Source: a virus. From it: a DNA stretch of 42,171 bases. The notes under the pieces were generated by a model. It did not search any database. It was not told the origin of the DNA and worked only from the letters and a program-made list of their open reading frames with translations. The DNA lies in the IMG/VR virus record IMGVR_UViG_3300006923_000049, positions 1-42,171 of that record; one strand, written 5' to 3'. Each line of letters begins with the position of its first letter. Within the stretch, counting starts at the first letter, position 1. This document shows positions 32,773 through 41,339 of the stretch, piece by piece. The translations under genes and the position numbers were made by a program.

Positions 32773-35700
32773 TTAAATGACGCCAACTTCGATGTCTATG
32801 AAGACATAGTTAATGGGGTAAGCTGGAGCAAATTGCAAAAAGACGTTGATCTGTCTCGGATCTACCTTGTCCTGCTCTACTCTAATGTTTTTAAAGCTTG
32901 TAACCAAACCTTGGCCGATTAAGCCATTCATAATAGTCCTTACCCTGCCACCCATAAGGATATTCGTATCTGCGTTTTGGACTCCACCAATAAAGGGCCT
33001 TAGAGAACTACGAAGGGTCCGCTTAACTGAATCTCTGATGAAGATGATAGAAATCTCTTCATCCTCAATAAAGCCAGATGTGCTGGTAGTCCTTCCTGCC
33101 AAGACTCTTCCGCCTCCTGTTATTGGCTGCAGCACTGTTGCGCCGACTCCACCAAGCTGATTCAGAATTGTTGGGCTATAAACCTTATCTCTTGTGATGC
33201 TAAATCCTGATAGAGGCTTGTCTGTAAGCGGAATTGCCACGTTCTGCTTAGCCGATAAGAATCCGGCTGCCGCAGCTCCCTGGTAGAAACCGTGAAGATT
33301 TACATTAGTTCCGTTTACGTTTCTAACAATACTATCGGGGAAGAGGTAAACGGACCTGTTGCTAGTGTAGTTATCACTTAACTTGAAGTTAACTAGATCC
33401 TCTACGTTTCCATCAAGAATCTCTTCCGCGTCATCTCCCTGGATACCTTCGATTATTCCGATATCTTCTATCGCAATCTCTCTTGTTCCAATGAGGGCAG
33501 CAGGAGTTACTCCTATCTGCGCGCCAATGAAGGCCATTCTTTCTTTGCGGTTTGCAACAGAACTCATGTTCTCACAGTGATTTACAGTTGCCCTAAAGAT
33601 TGAAGAGATCGCCTGATTCGGAAGAGGGACAATTATTTGAGCCTCTGCAGCCTCCATTGCCTCAAGTGCATCAAACCAATTTGTATCAAAAAAGTCTGCA
33701 TCATTCTCGTCAATGTAGGAGATCCTGAGCCCATCGCCTTCCTTTATTACTCCGCTGGATACTAAATCACTGTGTAGGAGAAGGAGCGCATCATCTGCGT
33801 TTGAATCTTCCGGATCCTTGATGAAGAATTGAATATCAGAGTAAGAGCCTTGCAGGTCCAGAGGAGAGCCATTCTCAGCTGATACCAGAACCAGTGAGTC
33901 ATCAGTTACCGAGTCAATTACCAACTCTACAGAGGGAGTCCCTAGGGCGACTCCGAATAGCTCCATCGAGATATCTTCTACAGAGGTGTGTACTATACCT
34001 GTGTCGGAATCTTCCATGCTAGATATAACGATTACGTGTCCAACGTTATCTCCGTCGAAGTCTATCTCTGGAGTTGTAAAGTATTCTGAGCCAGACTCGA
34101 CATCTAGGCTTCCCTCATCTCCATTTCCGACCACTTCCAGTACAGCATCAACAACAGTATATGAGAATGCGCTGTCTGAGCTATCGATCCATTGACCTTG
34201 CTGAATGTCAGTTGTCAGTTGAGAATTATAAAATGCAGACTTATTTGGGAAGACCTGTGTTTCTTCTCCATCTCTTATTACGAAAATGTTTACCCTTGTG
34301 TCGGGGTCAGGACGACCATTTCTAAGTCCAGTTAAAGGCCTTGGAATAGTGAACCTGAGATCATCAACCTCACATGCATCAGCAGATAAGGTTCCGGAAT
34401 CATAACAAGCGGAGAATCCACCTTCTCCAAGAGAATTCCTTTCCTCAAGAAGAGTTACAGAAGTTCTGCGCGGAACAGGCGGTTTGCACTGTAGGGCTAA
34501 GATTCCAGGCGCTCCATTCTCAAGGGCGATCTGAGTTCCTAGAGACAAAGTATTCTCTACGCTGGGAAGGCCGTGCTTTCTGAACAGGTCAGATGCTTCA
34601 ACGAAAAACTCTGGATCATTCAGATCTATAGTCGCTATATATTTAGCCTCAAGAGTATCTCCACGCCCAAGAGCACGGGAGCTAATGTCTACAAAAAACT
34701 TATCGCCAACCTCAAAGCTTGTTGCGCCCTCTTGGATGCCGAGCAACAGAACTCCGTTGTTCTCTAGGAGGTGGAATGTTAGACCTTCAGCCGCTAGGCC
34801 GGTCACAGAGGCACCTGAAGCTTCTTCTAAGTCTTGGAACCCTACCGTTGCATCGTCAAGGCTGTGAAGGCGTACACGTCTTGTAGAGGTAACCTTGCTG
34901 ATTGTAAAGAGGCCTCCATCGAAAGCTCCTCCGTTACAGATCAATACCGTCTTTCCTACATCTGCGCTTGAGAAGTTACCCTCAGAGGCAGGCGCTCCGG
35001 TTAGGCCATTATGTGTAACGGACGGATCATCGATCAATATGTTAGTCGCCCTAATGTCCCAATCATATAAGTCTGCTTCGTCCCAAACCGGTGAAGCCGG
35101 GCCTAAGCTATCTGTAGTTACGGTAATTGTAGTGTCAGTTCCATCATATGTTATGGTCTCAATCTCGTGACCAACATATCCGTCAAGACACAGGAAGTCT
35201 CCCGGCAAAGCCTGACCTTGGCTGACCAAGTCAGCACCGGAAACCATGAATGTGTCACTCGTAGCTAGCGTGTCATCTCCGTCCCTTAGGACGACGCTGC
35301 CACGGGGGAAGTCTGTAACGGAAACACTTCCACTCGCAACGACAACTCCGTCATCACATTCGGACAGATTTCCTGATACAGCTCCGGCTGTACTTGTAAA
35401 ATAAGCACTTGAGAATGTAAGGGGATTTCCAAAGCTATCATAAAGCTGACCAGAAGTATCTCCAGTCGCAGTAAATGTGGCTAGACCGGGAATAGGATCT
35501 CCGTTAGAATCCCTTACGACACTTACACATCTTATTGTCCAGCGCTCACTAGGGGCTGAATCATCGAGAATATCTAGAGTTAAGAGAGGATCGCAGCTAT
35601 CATTATCTACTAAAATGCCGGTTCCTACGTTTCCAGAGCCTGCGGAATATCCCTTTCCGTCTTGATCTCCAATTGAGGCTCCACGCAGCTCGATGCGACC

Positions 35701-36054
35701 ATTGGAAATATCTAGCCTATAATCAAACGGGGAGCTAACTCCTGATGAATCAATGACCTCTTGCTTTCCAAAAAGAAGAGTTCCATTTAGCCTAAGCTCT
35801 GTTCTGCCACTTATTACGGGAACATTGGATAGCTCAAAAAACCGGCCATCACCAGAGCCTGTCGGGCTCCAGCTTGACTCTCCATCCGCGCCGCCGCCTG
35901 CAGCAGACTGAACAATGGTTTCTTCTCTCAGGCCTTCGCCCAATACGGAAACGACTCTTATTCCGCCTGGAATAGAGACGCTGCGAGATACAACTCTATC
36001 TCTTGCAAATGCTCCAGGCTGTATAAAACCCGAAATTCCTGGTATGTTAGCCAT
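32773..36054 (-). CDS. Tail sheath protein, with large inserted domains
   Basis: 1093 residues, ATG 36054 with a strong GGAGGA six bases ahead, fitting a high-copy protein. The N-terminus (IPGISGFIQPGAFARDRVVSR) and the C-terminal 320 residues are sheath-like: EAMEAAEAQIIVPLPNQ near 796, KERMAFIGAQIGVTP, RSVYLFPD, then SFKNIRVEQDKVDPRQINV and a final hydrophobic arm, PINYVFIDIEVGV. Sheath subunits join neighbours by exchanging terminal strands and contract around the tube. Relatives have about 350-700 residues. Here about 400-500 residues in the middle (from about 90) are beta-rich and acidic, probably surface-facing insertions. The family is secure; what the inserts do is unknown. Confidence 0.9.
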   Translation of the reverse strand: MANIPGISGFIQPGAFARDRVVSRSVSIPGGIRVVSVLGEGLREETIVQSAAGGGADGESSWSPTGSGDGRFFELSNVPVISGRTELRLNGTLLFGKQEVIDSSGVSSPFDYRLDISNGRIELRGASIGDQDGKGYSAGSGNVGTGILVDNDSCDPLLTLDILDDSAPSERWTIRCVSVVRDSNGDPIPGLATFTATGDTSGQLYDSFGNPLTFSSAYFTSTAGAVSGNLSECDDGVVVASGSVSVTDFPRGSVVLRDGDDTLATSDTFMVSGADLVSQGQALPGDFLCLDGYVGHEIETITYDGTDTTITVTTDSLGPASPVWDEADLYDWDIRATNILIDDPSVTHNGLTGAPASEGNFSSADVGKTVLICNGGAFDGGLFTISKVTSTRRVRLHSLDDATVGFQDLEEASGASVTGLAAEGLTFHLLENNGVLLLGIQEGATSFEVGDKFFVDISSRALGRGDTLEAKYIATIDLNDPEFFVEASDLFRKHGLPSVENTLSLGTQIALENGAPGILALQCKPPVPRRTSVTLLEERNSLGEGGFSACYDSGTLSADACEVDDLRFTIPRPLTGLRNGRPDPDTRVNIFVIRDGEETQVFPNKSAFYNSQLTTDIQQGQWIDSSDSAFSYTVVDAVLEVVGNGDEGSLDVESGSEYFTTPEIDFDGDNVGHVIVISSMEDSDTGIVHTSVEDISMELFGVALGTPSVELVIDSVTDDSLVLVSAENGSPLDLQGSYSDIQFFIKDPEDSNADDALLLLHSDLVSSGVIKEGDGLRISYIDENDADFFDTNWFDALEAMEAAEAQIIVPLPNQAISSIFRATVNHCENMSSVANRKERMAFIGAQIGVTPAALIGTREIAIEDIGIIEGIQGDDAEEILDGNVEDLVNFKLSDNYTSNRSVYLFPDSIVRNVNGTNVNLHGFYQGAAAAGFLSAKQNVAIPLTDKPLSGFSITRDKVYSPTILNQLGGVGATVLQPITGGGRVLAGRTTSTSGFIEDEEISIIFIRDSVKRTLRSSLRPFIGGVQNADTNILMGGRVRTIMNGLIGQGLVTSFKNIRVEQDKVDPRQINVFLQFAPAYPINYVFIDIEVGVI

Positions 36055-36113
36055 CTAAGATCCTCCGTTTTAGCAATAACTCATCAAATTATTTATTATT
36101 AGTAGTTTCATTT

Positions 36114-36923
36114 TTAATCTATTTCTGTTAAATCAATTATGTCATCAAATCTTCTTTCGAGGAGATCTGCCTGTGTTTTTTCGCCTGGAACAGGGTGCCA
36201 AGTGGGCTCCATAGTAAAGACTATCTTCTCAACTATATTTTCAATGGGCACTTCCACTCTCCACTCCGAGTAAGTGGACAATGATAGTGTTGTACTATAC
36301 ACATAGTCATTAGCATAAGGCTCTGCATTTTCAGCGCCTATTGAAAGCTGATGAATAAATAAGCCATTTGCCCTTAGCTCATTCCATAGAGAATACTGAA
36401 GGGCTAAAGATACAATATCTGTTAGCTCCTGAAGCTCCGCTTGGCTCTCTGAGTAAATTCCAACGTCAAATCTGAGATCCCACCTTCCAGCATACACTCT
36501 GTGAGTAGGGGTGCTAATCATCCTTCTTGCGCCATAATCTGTTTCGAGTAGATCAGTCCTATACTTATAGGTCATATTCTGATTAAAGGATATAGGCTTA
36601 TATGAGCCTCCGTTCGACTTAATTACAATTGCCGGAAAAAATTTGACCTCATAACGATATGTGTCACTAATTAAGATCTTTGTAGTGAGGGCGGAATCTA
36701 TATCTATACCAGTATGGTCTGGGGTAAGAGGGTACCCGTATTCATCTGCTCTATATGTAAAAATGCTATCATTCTTAAAGATCTTTCTCAGACCATCTAT
36801 AAGAAGAGATTTCGGATGAACTACGGCAGACTGCTGAACAACATTATGATCAGAGAAGAAGCTTGAATATACGATATGATCGCCATTCAAACCTGTTCCT
36901 GATAAATTCTGTTCATCTATCAT
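36114..36923 (-). CDS. Probable tail terminator/completion protein
   Basis: 269 residues, encoded just ahead of the sheath, where contractile phages often place the tail terminator or neck-joining protein. Residues about 140-235 are distinctive: TPTHRVYAGRWDLRFDVGI, then a helical ELQELTDIVSLALQYSLWNE, LRANGLFIHQLSIGAENAE and YSTTLSLSTYSEWRVEVPI. A strand, a helix with 'LTDIV.LAL', and closing strands ending at a tryptophan are typical of terminators that cap the tube and stop polymerisation. The first 60 residues are different and may contact the neck. ATG 36923 has only a weak CAGG site. Assignment is by pattern and position; a head-side connector role is possible. Confidence 0.45.
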   Translation of the reverse strand: MIDEQNLSGTGLNGDHIVYSSFFSDHNVVQQSAVVHPKSLLIDGLRKIFKNDSIFTYRADEYGYPLTPDHTGIDIDSALTTKILISDTYRYEVKFFPAIVIKSNGGSYKPISFNQNMTYKYRTDLLETDYGARRMISTPTHRVYAGRWDLRFDVGIYSESQAELQELTDIVSLALQYSLWNELRANGLFIHQLSIGAENAEPYANDYVYSTTLSLSTYSEWRVEVPIENIVEKIVFTMEPTWHPVPGEKTQADLLERRFDDIIDLTEID

Positions 36924-36937
36924 ATAAGAGCCTGCGA

Positions 36938-37279
36938 TTATCTGAAGTTAATCGGAAGATATTTTAATTCTTTAATTTCAGCTGATTGTTCGCAAAAATG
37001 AGCGATTTCTTTAACTAACTTGTCGAGCCTTTCTCTGTCGAGCAGCTCATGTTCCTTTAAGGAGATCTGCTTTTTAATTGTTAGCTCTACGATAATATCA
37101 TCGTCATTATCATTATTACTAGATAAATTACCAGAAACCATTTCAACAGAGTTCTTATCTCTTACTAGAGAAAGCTCCGAGCGCCCATCCTTTTTCAGAA
37201 TGCCTGATAGGTTCTGAATCATTTTCCCAAGAATATTGTTTTCTTTAATTTTATTATTTACAAATTTAATAACAAGCAC
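36938..37279 (-). CDS. Small unknown protein, GTG start
   Basis: 113 residues. The chosen start is GTG at 37279, because it abuts the preceding stop (TAA 37280) and GAGG lies eight bases ahead; the next ATG, 19 codons on, lacks a comparable site. The sequence is charged and predicted mostly alpha/beta, with an asparagine/aspartate-rich loop (SSNNDNDDDI) and a helical half (ELLDRERLDKLVKEIAHFCE). No family is recognised. Position among neck/terminator genes suggests a small structural or assembly protein. Confidence 0.55.
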   Translation of the reverse strand: MLVIKFVNNKIKENNILGKMIQNLSGILKKDGRSELSLVRDKNSVEMVSGNLSSNNDNDDDIIVELTIKKQISLKEHELLDRERLDKLVKEIAHFCEQSAEIKELKYLPINFR

Positions 37280-37774
37280 TTATTTAACCTCATATTCACG
37301 ATCCGCACCTTTAAGCTCAATAGTCCTATTTATTGGCTTAAAATTCTTATGTATATATTCTACTCCGTATCTCCCCTTAGGCAGCCTTACCTCCCAAAAC
37401 CCATCTGGATTAGTAAGGTGATCCTTCACGATTTCGTTCTTATCATCATAAATCTTTACGGATACCTCGTTCAAGGGTCGCTTCTCTTTATTGACGATGT
37501 ATCCGAATACCCGGATATTTCCCAGAAGAAGTTTTTTAACTTTTTGTTGACTAGCAGAATTTTGAGGGCTATTACTCTTAACAACCGGTGCAACTACACG
37601 GGACGATGGTTCCGCTGCTGCAGCTGAGGTCTCAAGTCGCTGGAACTTCGAGAACTTATTGCTAAGGATCTTTACGTTATCGTCTATGACCTGTAGGCGC
37701 TTGTCCATTAGGTCGATCCTGTCAAGGATTTCGTAGATAGCATCGATTGCTGAGATTTCTTTTTTGTCCGACAT
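37280..37774 (-). CDS. Coiled-coil protein with carboxypeptidase-regulatory-like domain
   Basis: 164 residues, ATG 37774 with GAGG nine bases ahead, overlapping the end of the fibre gene's ribosome region. Residues 1-45 form a heptad-like helix (AIYEILDRIDLMDKRLQVID), 46-85 a Ser/Ala/Gln linker, and 88-160 a small beta-sandwich. The last begins RVFGYIVNKEKRPLNEV and carries the typical T-x-x-D-G-F-W-x-V-R-L-P-K-G-R-Y-G-V-E-Y pattern of carboxypeptidase-D regulatory-like/peptidase-associated domains, which are adhesion or ligand-binding modules. The likely architecture is a trimeric or dimeric stalk with a small head. Possible roles are a neck whisker, fibre connector or host-binding accessory. 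The domain is well supported; function is inferred. Confidence 0.65.
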   Translation of the reverse strand: MSDKKEISAIDAIYEILDRIDLMDKRLQVIDDNVKILSNKFSKFQRLETSAAAAEPSSRVVAPVVKSNSPQNSASQQKVKKLLLGNIRVFGYIVNKEKRPLNEVSVKIYDDKNEIVKDHLTNPDGFWEVRLPKGRYGVEYIHKNFKPINRTIELKGADREYEVK

Positions 37775-37775
37775 A

Positions 37776-40700
37776 TTATAGCGCCTCGATAATATTGTTG
37801 ACCTCTAAGATACCAGAGAGGGTATTTGTTGCTGAATTTTCTTGCAGAAGAGTATATCCTCCCGCTACATCAATTGATCTTTGGCTGATGTTATCTGTGA
37901 TTAAGATATTTTTAAACGTATTGCCCTGATTTAAGTATGCCACACATTGCTGGTAGCCAACTCCATCAAAATAGCAATTCTGAATAATTATATTTTGATA
38001 AGTGCCACCACTGTCGTTTCCTATGTGAAAGGGCATTTCATTTTCTGCGCCAGTATATGCAGCGGATGATGAGTAGTCTGCCGCAGCAATAAAGCGAAGG
38101 CCGTCAAATTTAAAACGAGCCTTTGTTGCTCCTGTGTTTGTTATGTTATTTGTTACCCTGAAAACGGTTCCAGACTTACTGGTTGGCTGACCTGTGATTC
38201 CCTCAAATGTCAAGTTGCTTATATCTACTCCATACTGTATCGAGCTAGAGCCTGTATCTGCTCCTATCAGAACCATCTCATGACCTTGAGCAAGGATGCT
38301 GAAGTTGCTAAGGGGGAAGGTAGAGGCTCTCTTGATTATAGAAGTTGGACCTGTTCCGTGTATTTTTACATCGAAATTCAAAGTAAGCTTCTCTGTTAAT
38401 TCATAAGTTCCTTCTTTTACAAATATGCTCGGAGTTCCTACGTCAGGAAACATTTTTGAGAACATTTCTGCATATTTAACTGCACTCTGAAGACTGGCAA
38501 AGTGTCCAAATCTTGTATCATTTGATACGGTTATATCCGCTACTAACTTATAATCAAGGTGGTCAACAAATAGCCTTAAGTCTGTAATCTCTAGGGATGC
38601 AAGATCTATGTAGGCCAAATGTGCAACATTTTGCGTGTAAAATGGAGAGATATAGTCTGTTCCTGCATTTGGATCGACTTCATTACCTATTACTATACAT
38701 CCCTCTCCGTTTAATCCTACGTAGAAGTTATCTGTAGCGCCATTAGTATGCCGATATGTTAGAGCTGCATCTCCTAAGTACTCAATTCTTATTCCGTTTA
38801 CGACTCCAACTCCTGGGTCAATATTTAGAGTAGAAGTTCCATCTCCATTGTCAACAATAGATTTTACGCTTATACCCCTGATAAGTCCGCTTCCTCGAAG
38901 CTCATTTCTTGGACCCTGTATGTATCTTTCTATAAAAGATGAGGAAATGATCGTATCATCAGCAGTTCCGGTCGTCCTTTTGTCAGTAGTGCTGAGTGCC
39001 CCCTTTCCTCCTAAGCCAGCATCAGGTTCTTCAATGACAACTCCAAATTCTGGAGAAAATATAGTTCTGCAGAGATGAAGAGTGGAAGAGGGAAGTTCAT
39101 CGAATCCAAAGATAGATGAGGTTAAATCACTTGCTCCAATCGCTGCGATTGACTCATTGGGAACAAAAACACTTAAAACTACATAATTCATTCCATCATT
39201 TGATAAAACCTTGTACTCTCCTGTGCTTCCAACAAAAACTTCTGGACCCTCTGTTCCGGAGGGCTCTTGCTTCAGGGTGGCCATGCCAGACGTATCTACT
39301 TTTAGAGTATATTCTTGGTCACTAGTTATAAACCCTTGAGTTACGTCTTTTACTGTTGCATAAAAATTGGACAAAGACATATGTCCGACAATATCTAGTC
39401 GTTTTTTAAAGTGTATATTTGCATTATCATCGGCAAATATATCGAGCATCATCAGTCCGTCAAGCTCTATGAAGTTTAGCTCTGAAATTGGAGCTCCAGA
39501 TCTAAGAATAAAAACTGCAGATGTCTCTGAAAGAGAGCCTTGCAGCGTAGATGTGAAATCCAGAGTTATCCTTGTTGCCTCAACCGTTTTTATAGAGTAA
39601 GACCCGTCATCATCAGAGTCAGAGGATCCATCTATTACAACTAAGTCTCCGACTCTTATTCCGCTAGCAAGAAAATCCGTTGCTCCTTTTGCGTTTAATT
39701 CAAGCGTTCCTGTTCCAATAGATATAGATTCAGAATTATGGGTAATTACTTTTCCGAAATCATCAATAAGCATGCCATTGATATGAACAGAATTTCCGAA
39801 AGCTCCCTTTGTCAAGCGATCCTTTATATAGGACAGCCCCATAGCTGCCGATGCATCGTTCGATGATGCGTCAACTATTTTTAGACTTCTTATTCGAACG
39901 TCATCGGCATGATTTGGAATATTATGAGACAATGCTAGCTCATAACAATTTAGAGCCTTTAACTTATAGGCAAAAAAGTTTAACTTATTTTCTGCACAAT
40001 ATTGATTTATTGTTGCGATGACAATATCGAGGGTTTGAACGGTGTAATTAGAGTTGCTTATATCAATTTCGTAAGTTGTTTCTTCATCAACTTCTATGGC
40101 TAAGGTGTCTGAGGTTCCACTTACTATATTCTCCGGCCTAGCGCCAGAAGAAATAATAGTTGCAGAGTTTGGAAGGCAGACCTGAATTGTGGGAGTATTG
40201 CTGAATCCCAACCTCGGTCTAACAGCACAGTTAAGTGCATTTTCATTATATGTTGTATAGACGCTCTTCTTAACTCTAGCAGTAGTTCCCGTCGTTAAAG
40301 CATTTTTTGGGCCACCGTAAACCTCTACCTGACTGAGGTCTCCAGAGGCGTCTAGGGTTACTGAAGATATGAGATAATCTGTATTGTCCGAATCTACTGT
40401 TGCATTTAGTATCTCCAATACGTCAAACTCCTTTATTTCAGAAATAACAGAAGGACTATTCGTAAATGAGATAATAGTTTTTGACCCACCTGTTGGAACG
40501 GGAAAGGATATTTCCGATGATGCAACCAGTATTGATCCAGAATCAATCTTTTCATAGGCGTCTATAGCATCGCCTGTTCTTACTATTCCATTGGAATTTA
40601 GATTTAGAATAGATTTTCTTAGTCCGACGCCCTCTAAGTTAACAAGGTCATCTATAGCTCCTTGGACATCATCAGATGGGATAATATCAGAGGTCTCACT

Positions 40701-41330
40701 GTTATCGTAGTATAGCTGCAAGGCCTTGTGAGAATTATTTGAAGCAGTTAAGTTTTCGCCAGTAAAGTTTATATGGGCATCATAAAGAGCTTCTAGCGCA
40801 GCCTGAACTGTTCCAGAGCTGAGCGACAAGGTTGCAATTGCCGAAGCTACAGATTCAGCCTCTGTTGCGGTAATCGCTTTTGCTTTATGCCTATTTGTTG
40901 CTTCAGGATGTATGTGGGCGCTTAGAATCTTATTAAGCTCATCTAGAGCGGCTATAAAGAGCTCTATCTTATTATCAAGGATAGAAATTTCATCTTGCAG
41001 CAGATGAGTAGGAAAATTTAGCCTTAACTTGGATTCGTCTATGGCGGCTACTTTCGAAACATCTTCATTTGTTATTGGCCCGGACAAAATTCCTGCTCGA
41101 TCTAGAGCCGACTCAATGATGTTTCCATTATCATCAATTAAATTACCCAGCCTTGCCGCAACTGTATTTCCCGCAGCACCCTGCGGGTTTATTCCCAATG
41201 TTCGTTCGATATTGAAAATAGCAGATCTAATGCTATTTAGGACGTCAGACCCAATTTCTGTTATGTTATCTCTTACAGAAGGGATTTCTACAGAAGTATC
41301 AAGCTTTCCTGGGTAATTTGATTTAGACAT
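37776..41330 (-). CDS. Fibre/spike protein with beta-helix-like C-terminus
   Basis: 1184 residues, ATG 41330 with AGGA eight bases ahead. The N-terminal 60 residues (VLNSIRSAIFNIERTLGINP followed by QGAAGNTVAARL) match a segment common at the start of phage structural and fibre proteins. Two motifs of fibre type follow (GTVQAALEALYDAH, DDVQGAIDDL). The middle has many short beta modules. The C-terminal 240 residues look like a right-handed beta-helix of pectin-lyase type, starting FVKEGTYELTEKLTLNFDVK and repeating short strands through YGVDISNLTFEG and YQNIIIQNCYFDG to the end. Such spikes often bind or cut surface polysaccharide; no catalytic residues can be assigned by eye. The position upstream of the terminator, away from the baseplate genes, leaves open whether it is a tail, neck or head fibre. 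Confidence 0.7.
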   Translation of the reverse strand: MSKSNYPGKLDTSVEIPSVRDNITEIGSDVLNSIRSAIFNIERTLGINPQGAAGNTVAARLGNLIDDNGNIIESALDRAGILSGPITNEDVSKVAAIDESKLRLNFPTHLLQDEISILDNKIELFIAALDELNKILSAHIHPEATNRHKAKAITATEAESVASAIATLSLSSGTVQAALEALYDAHINFTGENLTASNNSHKALQLYYDNSETSDIIPSDDVQGAIDDLVNLEGVGLRKSILNLNSNGIVRTGDAIDAYEKIDSGSILVASSEISFPVPTGGSKTIISFTNSPSVISEIKEFDVLEILNATVDSDNTDYLISSVTLDASGDLSQVEVYGGPKNALTTGTTARVKKSVYTTYNENALNCAVRPRLGFSNTPTIQVCLPNSATIISSGARPENIVSGTSDTLAIEVDEETTYEIDISNSNYTVQTLDIVIATINQYCAENKLNFFAYKLKALNCYELALSHNIPNHADDVRIRSLKIVDASSNDASAAMGLSYIKDRLTKGAFGNSVHINGMLIDDFGKVITHNSESISIGTGTLELNAKGATDFLASGIRVGDLVVIDGSSDSDDDGSYSIKTVEATRITLDFTSTLQGSLSETSAVFILRSGAPISELNFIELDGLMMLDIFADDNANIHFKKRLDIVGHMSLSNFYATVKDVTQGFITSDQEYTLKVDTSGMATLKQEPSGTEGPEVFVGSTGEYKVLSNDGMNYVVLSVFVPNESIAAIGASDLTSSIFGFDELPSSTLHLCRTIFSPEFGVVIEEPDAGLGGKGALSTTDKRTTGTADDTIISSSFIERYIQGPRNELRGSGLIRGISVKSIVDNGDGTSTLNIDPGVGVVNGIRIEYLGDAALTYRHTNGATDNFYVGLNGEGCIVIGNEVDPNAGTDYISPFYTQNVAHLAYIDLASLEITDLRLFVDHLDYKLVADITVSNDTRFGHFASLQSAVKYAEMFSKMFPDVGTPSIFVKEGTYELTEKLTLNFDVKIHGTGPTSIIKRASTFPLSNFSILAQGHEMVLIGADTGSSSIQYGVDISNLTFEGITGQPTSKSGTVFRVTNNITNTGATKARFKFDGLRFIAAADYSSSAAYTGAENEMPFHIGNDSGGTYQNIIIQNCYFDGVGYQQCVAYLNQGNTFKNILITDNISQRSIDVAGGYTLLQENSATNTLSGILEVNNIIEAL

Positions 41331-41339
41331 TTCTTATTC

